64,000 nt of DNA from Actinomucor elegans (Eukaryota > Mucoromycota > Mucoromycetes > Mucorales > Mucoraceae): assembly GCA_026027325.1 (NCBI GenBank), contig JAMSLZ010000004.1, positions 1,922,001 through 1,986,000 on the forward strand, given 5' to 3'. The position numbers and the translations under genes are program-made. Below, one piece after another: positions 41,663-51,598 of the stretch (position 1 is its first letter; the number at the start of each line of letters is the position of its first letter). A model generated the notes under the pieces. It worked only from the letters and a program-made list of their open reading frames with translations. It was not told the DNA's origin and did not search any database.

Positions 41663-41906
41663 ACGTATATTAGGAGAAAGCATAAATATAATATTGCTTT
41701 TTCATGCAAAATGGAACAGTTGCCTTCTTGATAATGTTTATTATACTTAATAATAATTTTAATTCATGAAAAAAAGTTATAAATTATAAAATATATGGAT
41801 ATATTAAAAAAATAGGACATATACAATAGATTTAAAAGATATATTAATTGTAGATATCCGTCTATACATTGATTTTTGAATAATTTAATTAAATAACACT
41901 ATTAAC

Positions 41907-42132
41907 ATTTATAATTTAACATATGATTTATAACAAACATATAACATTCGAAATAGTATAAATAGCCTTTAGAATACATCAAAGTAAACATTATTTCTTT
42001 TCTTATAAAATATTTCTAAGTCCTGCACTTACCTCAATTTACATTCAATTATTTTATTGGCTGCGTGATTTCAAAACACGTGATCTTATATTATTAAAAA
42101 GCAAACATGTTTACTATCTGAAAGACTGACAT
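41907..42132 (+). repeat. Direct repeat of the tRNA upstream region, copy 1
   Basis: About 220 bp, from near aacatatgatttataacaaac to aaagactgac, repeated with about 15-20 differences at 42318-42540. The second copy leads into the tRNA-Gly; this one does not. Confidence 0.8.
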
Positions 42133-42317
42133 TGTCGCGCCAGACGAATTAATGCAAGACGTTCCGCTGCATTTAGAAGTACGACTCCAAAAGGCACAAA
42201 AGAGGAAAAGGCATTTCAAACCGATTTTACAAAATGTCAGGAGACGAAAAGACATATAAAGTTTATCACGCTATTCACAATGATATATATATTATTAAGC
42301 ATTTTTATCGTCATATA

Positions 42318-42540
42318 TTGTATAATTTAACATATGATTTATAACAAACATATAACATTCAAAATAGTATAAATAGCCTTTAGAACACATCAAAATAAAC
42401 ATTATCTCTTATCTTATAAAATATTCCCAAGTCCTGTACTTACCTCAAGTTACATTCAATTATTCTATTGGCTGCGTGATTTCAAAACACGTGATTTTCT
42501 ATTATTAAAAAGTAAACATCTTTACCATCTGCAAGACTGA
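42318..42540 (+). repeat. Direct repeat of the tRNA upstream region, copy 2
   Basis: Ends about 12 bp before the tRNA-Gly. It includes GTATAAATAG, a possible Pol III upstream TATA, and TTGGCTGCGTGATTTCAAAA. Confidence 0.8.
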
Positions 42541-42552
42541 CAACATCAACAA

Positions 42553-42623
42553 GCGCTCTTGGTTTAGTGGTAGAATTTCACCCTTCCAAGGTGAAGGCCG
42601 GGGTTCGATTCCCCGAGGGCGCA
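42553..42623 (+). tRNA. tRNA-Gly (anticodon UCC)
   Basis: Acceptor stem GCGCTCT pairs with AGGGCGC (one G-T wobble). The D-arm region contains GGTTTAGTGGTAG (box A). The anticodon arm TCACC-CTTCCAA-GGTGA has anticodon TCC. The T arm CCGGG-GTTCGATTCC is box B. The discriminator is A. A T run (ctttttg) a few bases downstream fits a Pol III terminator. No intron; CCA is not encoded. Confidence 0.95.
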
Positions 42624-44810
42624 TACTTTTTGTACTTTTTGACAAAAGTGGTGTGTGTAATTATGGTCGGAAATGTACCTTTTTGTTTATACATGTTGGC
42701 TTGTATGTTTTGGAAGAGGTTGGTGTAATAAAGGATATATGTAATTAAATACAAAGCACGGTCATATAGTAGCGAATTCTAAGGCAAAAAAGGTTAGATA
42801 GAATGGTACAATGACTATGTGGTGAAATCCACATACGAAACTCCATATATGTACATTAAAAGAGGAAGTCATTTAGCCACCTGCTAACCCCTTCAGAAGG
42901 TGAATTACTGCTTAAATCAATTAATTAAGGATACAAAAGAGATATCTATGAAGTATTTTGAAATGTTACTACTGGGACATCATCATTTCTTTTTAAAGTA
43001 CAAATAATATAAGAGATGCAGGCTAGTTAGAGAAAAATTTCGTTCTGATAATTGACTTTACCTAGTCTTTATAATCAATTTCTACTAGACATTTTCTCCA
43101 AATCAGGTGAAGCTCGTAGTATAAATTGAATTACTTTATAATGCATATAACACTACCTACTTTGACAACAGAAGCTCTACAAAAACAGTATGCCGATGTT
43201 TACCAAATTGAAGGAAGCAGAAACAAAAAAAGATGATTTCACCTGAATTATAAGCCATTAACGATACATATAATGTCTTGAAATCAGTGCCTATAGTTTA
43301 CACTTTGACCCAGAAGTTCATTCTACATGCAAGCAATCTGTTACGGATTGATGGGTAAACATTTTGTTTTCATTACTATGCGCAACTATATCAAATGCTT
43401 GAATAGTGTATATCAACGTCTTTCCATTCTAAACTAGTAAAAAGATAGCACATATTCTTACTAAAAAAATGGGAGAAGATGCATTCATCATCATCATCAT
43501 CAATCAACATTGCTTGAAGCGTTTATCATACATTATCTTTTGACTTAAACTATTTAGAATGATACAGTTCTCAAACCTTCGAAGAATCATTCAAGATGCA
43601 AAAAGACATATAAGGTCTAAAAAAAACCCTTAAAAGATTCTATTACTGTTCTAAAAGGCAACCATACAAAGACATATAAAAATTGGCAGATTGGCACTGA
43701 AATATATACAGTGTTGACGAATATATGATGACATTTAAATCATCATCCGTATATTTATTGGTCAATCGGCTGTTTCCACCATACGATAAAAAATAATCTA
43801 TCCCAAGAATATCTAGCCACTCATAGTAACAACAAAGATTAATGTTTCTTCAAGAAAGCGAAATCAAAGGACACTTGCATACACAACGATACTGCTTCAT
43901 GGCAGTAAAATATAGGTTAAGTAAAACAATTCATTAAATTAAAAATAAATAAATAAATAATACTTGTTCCATTGCAACATCAAACGAACTTAATACCTAA
44001 TGGTCAACTTTATTGCTGTTATACACAACTCAATGAAAAAATCTTCATATGAACGATCATTAAAGCTAAGGATATAGTTGGATATACTATACATATATTC
44101 TCCTTTTTAAATAAAGATAAAATACATGTTACGTGGGATCTTATTAAAACAAGTACATATACAGAGTTATTACATGCCTTCAATACTGCATTATGTTCGT
44201 CTAAACAGAAAGTTCTACTTTACTACTTTAAGATTAACGCGCAATTTACTCGAATTAACCCTTTATTCATTCCAATCGAGAAACATGGAAATTTATGGAA
44301 AAATTATTGAAATGAAAGTTAACATACTAACTTGATCTCCAAGTTACCGTATATTTCATTTTATTTCAGATGAAAGCATCAATTCACTTGGAATTCACTT
44401 AATAGTCCCTTTTTATAGTAGGGATCAACTTACATTTTATATAGTCTTCAACCTTAACAAAATTATAAGAACGCTCTTGATAATAACACAATAACTGCAC
44501 GCTTATATTAACTTAGAGAGTTGAAATAGTATCATTCAATAGTTGGATTAGCTTTTATGTTATTCGAAATATCCATATCTAATGCGAACTACGTTTATTG
44601 ACTTTGGGATCTTGGTTTTGTTGCGTCGAACAGGATATTATGGTTGGTATATTTATGAGTAAATGGTACTGACAATACATTGATACAAAAAAAAAAAAGG
44701 CACGAATCCATAAGAATATTGCACGAAGCCCTATTCATGAGGCAGAAGACCATACTTCATTCTTTTATAAAAGATTAATATTTATTAATTAACAGTTACC
44801 CGTCTTGATT
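42624..44810. other. Intergenic DNA with weak repeat traces
   Basis: At 42822-42838 TGTGGTGAAATCCACAT matches the first 17 bp of family D LTRs, but no matching end follows. A TCA-repeat microsatellite lies at about 43484-43504 and a TAAA/ATAA run near 43945-43960. No supportable gene. Confidence 0.45.
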
Positions 44811-47744
44811 TCAAGGTTCCGCAATATATTTGCCTGTCTTGACAGTTTTAGTGACATTACAAACTCTAGCCCAAAGCAATAATGGATCAGATCCTTGGTG
44901 CACTTGTAAACCTGTCAGCAGTTGACCCTTTGTTTCAAAACGAATGACTACGGGCTGAGGCGTGGCTTGTTCTAGTGTTGAAAACTGAGCTTTAATGACC
45001 TGTTCATCGTTATTATCTATGTCCTCAAGATGCCATTTGATTCTCTGTTGAGATAACACAAGTTCACCTGCAGGGATACTTAGCGCGTTCTGTACATCTC
45101 CAGTCATTGATGTGCCAAACATGACATTTTCCAGTGTTCCTGTCTGAGTATGCTTATGGTACTTGATCAATAGACGAGATTTATCCGCATCACATTTCCA
45201 CATGGGTTTTACAGTAAGTGGAACACGTTCTTTATCCAGATTGTACATGTATTTGACACAAACCACAGTGCCGCGTTGGTGAATAAGCTCTGTATTGATT
45301 TTGAAAAGCTTATCCTCGATCGTATATCCATTCAACACACCAACAAAATCGGTAAGTTCGACAGAATCGAGTTTGTCACTTTCAATTTGGAAGCAAATAG
45401 GCGTGGCACTCTCTGAAGGCCCTTTATATTCAACACCAATCTCACCCCACACAACAGATGTGTCTACTTGTCCTTTACGGAAAAGAGCATGCACGGTTTC
45501 TGTGATATGAACATTGATCAAAGGCAAATCATCCGTTTCCTCTTCGATAATCTTTTCTTGACTTATTTCAAAAGGATTCGAAAGTGAGGGTCCTTCAGCC
45601 GTATCGCCAGGTTCAGCTGATTGTTGTTCAATGACAGAATACAACTGCGTTGCTCTCATTCTATGGAACCACTTAGATCGCGCTTAAAATAAAATTTACT
45701 GTTAGCTTACTCTCTACGTCCACGAAGTCTTCTTGAGTTGGTTGCGCTTGTAGAATTTTTTTCCTTTAATAAAGTAGCAACACGAGTGAGAGCTACTGCC
45801 GACTGAGAAGCGTCTTCTTCGCCAACAGCTTCATTCTTGATGTCCACACGAATACGTGGATTACTGAACATACTACTACTGATATTGTTTGTATGGATTC
45901 CCGCTCTTTATTTATGTTGATTCTTACCTTCCAGCGTCTGAGCCCACATCATCAGTATCCAACAAAGATTCATTCGTCGTGTTTGCATCCAAAGGCCATG
46001 CTCCGCGATCAGGCGGAGGAATCGAAAACCCTTCTGAATCAACCAGTACAAGCGGCTAGCAAAGAAAAATAATTAATACAGCATACAAAAGGCAAAAAAA
46101 AAAGTTGAACTATTTACAGCTGGTTGCGAAGAAACACTGTTTGTGAAGCTCTCATTGAAACTAGGTGCTTTACGGAGCGAAGGTGGGCTGATTGAAGTAG
46201 GCGAGCTAGGCGTTACAATATCGATGCTAGGACTGCCCATATTATTGACATTTGCTGATCTACCCAATGCACCATCATGGTGGCTATCTGCTATAGTATT
46301 ATGTGATTTAATAGAATGAAGACTAGCTGATTCATTAAAGCTGCCTGCATTACTGAAACTACGCTGACGGTGAGGTTTGGCTTGATCAGTAGTGTGGTCG
46401 TTGGCATGATGTACATCAGCTTTTGGTTTACGTCTGATAGAGACAAGACTGGAAAAGACTATTAAAGAGGGTAAATATCATAGGGTATGGTAATATAAGA
46501 ATCTTACATCGCTTCTTTTCTTTTTTAATAGACGCAGGGCCGGGAGTACGTGGAGGAGACAATGTAGCTTCTGTAGTGGAATATTTTAAGCTTGAATCAG
46601 ACATGGAAGGTTCAGGAACAACAGGATCAATATTGATCAACTGAGGATGTTCTTGATGCACATGCGTGGGTCTATTACTGTTGAAAGATGCACAGAAAGC
46701 AGCTATTTCGTCATCCGTCCGAAGATTAGCTGCAGCTGCGATGCTATTTCCTGTCAGCTAGATGATTGTAAGTTACAAATACGTAAACAGAGATATAGTA
46801 ATACCTCTATAATCTTCTCGGCGTGAGTTTGTTGAATAGATTCAAACTTGTGAATCGTGCTTTTCAAGTTATCCCAACGAAATTCGTCTACTTTTTGATG
46901 TTTCTATACAAACATTAGCATCCTATAAGGCAACAATACTCATATAATACCTTCAAGTATTGTGGCGCTGTTTTATTCCATTCAGCCAGTTTCTGTTCTT
47001 GTTGTTTGATGTATTCGGCTGCTTTAGCTTCACCTTTGGCATTCTTTTTATGCTGTAAAAGAAAGGTTTGTTAATAATGCTATCTGTCGAGAACTAATCG
47101 TACCTTGTGGATTCTAATATCAAGTTCATCATATTCTCTAGCAATTTTGTGAATATGATCCTCCATCTTTATAAATCGTTAGTAAAACTATCAAAACCAT
47201 CTTATTTTATGTATATACCGTATGGATATCAGCATAATCAACATGATCTGGAATACAAGTTCTTAGCGGTTGCTCAATACTTTCGAGGATAACTGATGAA
47301 TACTCGCTATGAATAGAAGCGAGTTGAGAAAGCTCCATTTGAAGCATCTCCCATAGAGGCAAAAATGTGCTATAGAGCCATCAGTTTTGTTTTGTTTCGT
47401 CAAGTACTATTTATTTACCCAAGAGCCGGTTTGCTTGTAATATAGTTTTTCTTTGCTAGTTTTGCAATACTTTTAGCATAAATATCTTCAATCTGCGCGC
47501 TATTAATCGAGTTAGTAGCCAGGTACTTAGCATAGGAGCCTTATTACCGGTCTTTAAAGTAATCGGCTAGTTCTTCATTCAACTTCAAGGCAGATAATAA
47601 ACGAGCATGCGGGGCGTCAATCCCGTTCCTGGGACGTTCAGTCTATATTTCGAAATATTAATCAGCACATTCTTATTCATCTCGAATTTTTCTTACAATA
47701 AACGTCTCAACATAGGAAGAAAGTTCTTGAATCTCGGTTGACAT
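44811..47744 (-). CDS. SYP1: Muniscin: F-BAR + mu-homology endocytic adaptor (Syp1/FCHO type), 12 exons, about 796 aa
   Basis: Muniscins bend and mark the plasma membrane at the start of clathrin-mediated endocytosis. Minus-strand exons: 47744-47697, 47642-47548, 47499-47419, 47369-47219, 47166-47104, 47052-46951, 46903-46805, 46757-46508, 46458-46118, 46055-45928, 45878 to about 45718 and 45682-44811. All but the last intron are ordinary GT-AG and in phase. The N terminus (RPRNGIDAPHARLLSALKL ... ELADYFKDRAQIEDIYAKSIAKL, exons 2-3) is an FCH/F-BAR start, followed by coiled-coil exons. The middle is Ser/Pro-rich (SPPRTPGPASIKKEKK; PSIDIVTPSSPTS). The C terminus is a mu-homology domain (INVHITETVHALFRKGQVD, PMWKCDADKSRLLIKY, final KTGKYIAEP). 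The last intron is only 35 nt if the frame is to be kept, so that join is uncertain. Confidence 0.85.
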
Positions 47745-48068
47745 GGTTTTATATGGGAAATGAGTCGAGAGTACTAGTTTTTGTTTCTAATTAAAAAAGT
47801 AAAAAAAAAGGGGGAAGGAGAGAAGGAATGGAATGGGAGTTCAAGTTTTGTAGAGATGTATGTTGCGTAGAGTAATAGTAAAATAAAAATAAAAGAGAGC
47901 GAAAAGGAAAGAAGAACGAAAAAAAGAGTGAAGAACGAAATATATTTTGTCAATAGCCGATACAATGAATTTGTGTAGTACAGCCTAAAAGGTTTCAATC
48001 TGTCTAATCACAGCCTCGTTCATCATACTATAATGCGTATATTTCTATCATGAAAACTTTAACTTGTT
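47745..48068. other. Intergenic DNA between muniscin and the next gene
   Basis: A purine-rich tract (about 47790-47945, AAAAAGGGGGAAGG-type, T/C-rich on the minus strand) lies just upstream of the muniscin start and is typical of fungal promoters. No gene is seen. Confidence 0.5.
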
Positions 48069-48670
48069 TCATTGCAGATGAATTTCATAGCCTATTGATT
48101 CATGGATGGTGCTACTGCTCACGGGTTTCAAGGTTGCCGCAAAGTCATTTAATGGAATAAAAGAACTTGAATAAGATAGATGTTTTTTAACAGACGGACA
48201 AAGCAGTTTATTCCAAACAGATGCAATATTATACCGAGCAATACAGATCTCTTCTTGCGTTGATTTAGTAATCCATGCCTAATTTTCAAAGTTAAGATAC
48301 GGTTTCTGGATTTAAAAAAAATACTAAAAAGTCATTATCGTTTAACAAAATATTGTATCAGCATATTAACGTCTTGACTGTCTAATAAGACTTGTAAACT
48401 CAATTCTTTTTGTATGAAAGAAAAATAAGGCTGTTGTAGAGACCGAAAACGTTCGAATATTGGTACCTTTGTAGCACATTTTTAAACATGCGTATCACTC
48501 TAAAAATGTAATCCATCTATCTAAACACACGCTTTTGATTATATTTACCCCGAAATCAACTCCTGTTCTTCATGAGTTTGGTTTGGAAACTCTGTCATGG
48601 GCCAGGATGTTAAAACCCAGGAACCAATAAAATCAGCACCACTTGTAGCTCGATGATAGCGTGTAATCAT
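48069..48670 (-). CDS. Unrecognised small spliced gene
   Basis: Probable start ATG 48670 (MITRYHRATSGADFIGSWVL), with a GTAAAT donor near 48552. A middle exon reads VPIFERFRSLQQPYFSFIQK and NMLIQYF (about 48475-48347). A last exon starts after TTAG near 48282 and reads AWITKSTQEEICIARY, VWNKLLCPSVKKH and so on to the TGA at 48069-48071. The 3' splice (donor GTTAAA near 48346) keeps phase. The first intron's acceptor could not be fixed, because the best frame is closed upstream of AAG/GTA, so part of the N terminus may be misassigned. No domain is recognised. Trp-rich conserved-looking blocks suggest a real protein, about 150-190 aa. Confidence 0.4.
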
Positions 48671-49940
48671 CTATAATTCGATAGTACGAGCTTGGTATGA
48701 TTATTCACCCTTTGTTGTGCTTTGTAACAGATACTATTTATTGAAATATGCGGTTGTCTTTTTTTTTTTTTTTTTTTTTTTTCAAAACAGGGCTCTACAC
48801 GGTACATAAGAAGATAAAGAAATGAATTCTCCACAAAAGGCTATCGGAGAGTAAGAAGGCGATCTGCATTTATATTGATCCTTACACGATTTTGGGACAT
48901 CATAGTGAATAGCTGAATCAGTCTTTGTTGACCAGTAAGATTGATGCAAATGTGCATAGAGTAGTATGGTCGATTCAGAAACGTTAGATATAGCCCAAAT
49001 GAGAGTATAAAAGTGAAGAAAAAGGTATATGGCATATACAGCAAGAGCTACCATGTATTGCAAGAACCTATGTACTTTAGATATCACATGTTATTCCTGC
49101 CTACCATAACGCAATTTCTAGGTACTATATCTATACCAGCACAGCAAATAGGATAAAAGGAAAATAGTTAATTTCTCAAAGTTGACCCAGAGGGGCCTTA
49201 TCTTTCCTAATGTAATGCTACATTATTTAAGCCGGAATTTTCTAGAGTACTTCGTGTGTTTGGCATGACAAATATAGTTTATTGAAAAAAAGTTTGTGCA
49301 AAAGTCATGGTTACTGAATAGCATTAAAGTCTCCAGAATGATAACAAATGAGGGCGATTTTACCAAAACATACTCTTTGTCAAAAAGTACTAATAGATGA
49401 AGTAGCTTATTTCGCACTTGACATACTAGTCAGATGCGACATTATTGGATCGAGATTGATCAGACATACAAAATCGATAGAATTAGACTATACAAAATAG
49501 ATGGTACTTAAAATCAATAGCAAAAATATAATATACAACGATCTTTTTACCAAATGATGATTCTAGGCAATGCATTAGTTCTGTTTGAATATGTACTAGC
49601 CATCAGATGTGACATTAAACCAGAATCTGTTCAGGAATGTAGGAATATTACTTTTGTGTGTGTTAAACTGAGGACTTTATTAAATGTATAATAGACTCAT
49701 CTTATATATATATATATAAGGATCGCCTAACCAGAGACAACTGTAAGAGCAGTTACGACACTATATTTGGTATATAGGAGTATTTTTTGTTCAACTAAAC
49801 AACATTTCCCATATTAGCTGTTGTGCTTGAGATTTAGTGTTTCAGCTCTACATCTAAGCTTACTATTATAACGCCCTCCTATTTATTAGGTCGCACGCGC
49901 ACCTAAACGCACATATAGCATGCCATGCTGCAGTGATAAT
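48671..49940. other. Intergenic DNA
   Basis: Contains a run of about 20 T at 48761-48782 and a TA microsatellite at about 49706-49720. Possible TATA-bearing sequence at 49704-49722. Short ORFs here look random. Confidence 0.45.
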
Positions 49941-49954
49941 GCAAAAACATTTGT

Positions 49955-51598
49955 TCAAGTTGAGAATGCACTACTTCTAGTATCATCATCAGTGCTAGTT
50001 TGACGAGGATAAATAGGTACAGGTGGAAGTGTTTCTAAAGAAATACGATAACTAGGAGGTTGGCCAATCGATGACTCGTAATCAGGTAGAGCTGGTACTT
50101 CCCCTTCTCTATATTCTTCCCTTGAAGTCACAATGATAGGCATACTCAAACTACATTCAAATGATTGCTCGTTTTTATGGTCCCGTAGAAATTTGAGTGG
50201 GTTAAAATGATGATGAAGTTGAAGTGAATGATTCACATTGTTATTATTGCGAGTAGATCCTGGTATGGTTGTATTTGTGTCCGTTCGTTCTGTAGGTGTG
50301 TTCTGACTAGATACTTGGACAATGTCTGGTTGAAACGGTTGTAAGCCTTTTGCAACTGAGACAAAAGACACCATGGGCGATGAAGGCAGAGAATCCTCAG
50401 TGATGGAGCCTGTAGATGCTTGGGATGGGGAACGTTCCAAGGGCGAGGTTGTGAGGGACCTTATAAAATGATTGTGATAATCACTGGGTTGAATGCTGGC
50501 GGGAGGTAAAGCAGAAGGCATAGATATCGATATATTATGTTCTCGCTGTCCAGTGATAGCTGAAAGATGCGATAGAATAGATTTATCACCTGTATTCTTA
50601 CTCAATGGGCTATCGTTTGATTTTCTTCGACGTCGCTTGGCTAATATTTCATTGTTCTCTATAAGCATGCTTATATTCAAATGATGCTGCACCACAATGA
50701 GTGTTGATTTGTTATCGGGATGCACACGAGGGTATAAACGAAAAATAGCACTGTAGTTGTGTAAATCTTCTGGGTTGTACTCGTGATGTTGTGAAGGAAA
50801 AAATGTACTATAACCTAATGGAAAACTGGATTCTTCATGGTGCGTTGGTTGATTTGTCAATGAACAGACACCAGTCGTCCTATACAATACTCTTTCTTGC
50901 AACCCACAAGTCACCATACGGACCGAGTATTTTTTAGGTTGTTTTAGCTGAACATACAGCTGTAATGTCAATAATCCGCCTTCACCATAAACCATAGAAG
51001 GAGATATAGCAGAATATGTAACAATGTCAGGATGGTCCGTTCCTATGATAGTTTGCGTAGCTGGCGCGATCGGATCCAAATCATTCATCAAACAACGACG
51101 AAGCGTAATAGGCCGCGAAATACGGATAGATGGATTAAAGAAGATGTCACGAGTTATAGTAGCACTTAATTCATAATCGATTGATCCATACTTGCTTCTA
51201 AATGTATGCGGAAGCGTTGACGGAATATCGAAATGGAAATGGAACTTGTATACTCCTGGCTCATACGTTATTGGTGTAAAGATGTCCTCAGTATTATTAA
51301 TAACGGTCTGTTTTCCAATGTGGATGACTCTTTTCTTTAGAATGATATGGTTTTCGTTGCCATCGTAGGTAGGCACCCCCACAGCGTTGGTTGTCTTGAA
51401 GTGCACTCGACATTGGCCTGTTAAAGATGTTCCTAAGTGTTTGATCTTTGTGGGACGATGAATCTGGAGAACAAGCTGGCCTGTTAGGGAACAGCCTTCA
51501 GACAAGTCATGCACATCCCCACGGATAATACCTGTGAATCTTGGGTCGACGACTAAATCTAAAGATACATCGTCGTTTTTGTGAGTAGTTTTTACCAT
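49955..51598 (-). CDS. Alpha-arrestin (ART/arrestin-domain protein), about 547 aa
   Basis: Arrestin-related adaptors recruit HECT (Rsp5/NEDD4-type) ubiquitin ligase to membrane cargo for endocytosis. The frame opens at 51640, but the second methionine (51598, MVKTTHKNDDVSLDLVVD) is the likelier start because the first 14 residues are hydrophobic and atypical. The arrestin N domain runs from about residue 8 (TGIIRGDVHDLSEGCSLTGQ, IHRPTKIKHLGTSLTG, then YEPGVYKFHFHFDIPSTLPH, a typical arrestin_N signature); the arrestin C domain follows from about 200. After a Ser/Pro-rich segment the C-terminal part holds LPDY and PPSY, LPxY/PPxY-type WW-domain ligands. Single exon. The next gene, the chitinase, is divergent from it. 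Confidence 0.88.
   Translation of the reverse strand: MVKTTHKNDDVSLDLVVDPRFTGIIRGDVHDLSEGCSLTGQLVLQIHRPTKIKHLGTSLTGQCRVHFKTTNAVGVPTYDGNENHIILKKRVIHIGKQTVINNTEDIFTPITYEPGVYKFHFHFDIPSTLPHTFRSKYGSIDYELSATITRDIFFNPSIRISRPITLRRCLMNDLDPIAPATQTIIGTDHPDIVTYSAISPSMVYGEGGLLTLQLYVQLKQPKKYSVRMVTCGLQERVLYRTTGVCSLTNQPTHHEESSFPLGYSTFFPSQHHEYNPEDLHNYSAIFRLYPRVHPDNKSTLIVVQHHLNISMLIENNEILAKRRRRKSNDSPLSKNTGDKSILSHLSAITGQREHNISISMPSALPPASIQPSDYHNHFIRSLTTSPLERSPSQASTGSITEDSLPSSPMVSFVSVAKGLQPFQPDIVQVSSQNTPTERTDTNTTIPGSTRNNNNVNHSLQLHHHFNPLKFLRDHKNEQSFECSLSMPIIVTSREEYREGEVPALPDYESSIGQPPSYRISLETLPPVPIYPRQTSTDDDTRSSAFST

Larger units (their letters stand above)
38421..41700. mobile_element. Decayed CACTA element, copy 2
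   Basis: The left end CACTATGGCGAAAA at 38421 matches the CACTA terminal repeat for 14 bp. Repeated TGTATTTT/ACACC motifs follow. It contains a broken transposase (minus) and a stub of the accessory gene (plus) in the same divergent order as 10359-17736. I find no right terminus, so the end is approximate. Confidence 0.75.

Noticed and set aside
42822..42838. 17-bp match to the start of family D LTRs
   Set aside because: No TTTTACCGCA end and no further similarity within 400 bp; too short to call an LTR.
43145..43260. Reading TTEALQKQYADVYQIEGSRNKK, reminiscent of a gypsy pol segment
   Set aside because: It stops after about 30 residues and no RT or integrase motif follows; not enough to call a remnant.
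43480..43510. TCATCATCATCATCATCA repeat taken for a His-tag-like coding tract
   Set aside because: No open frame of useful length runs through it; it is a plain microsatellite.
48782..49087. 101-residue minus-strand ORF with a hydrophobic start
   Set aside because: It begins in ordinary intergenic DNA and ends in a poly-T run; no conserved motif, no splice support.
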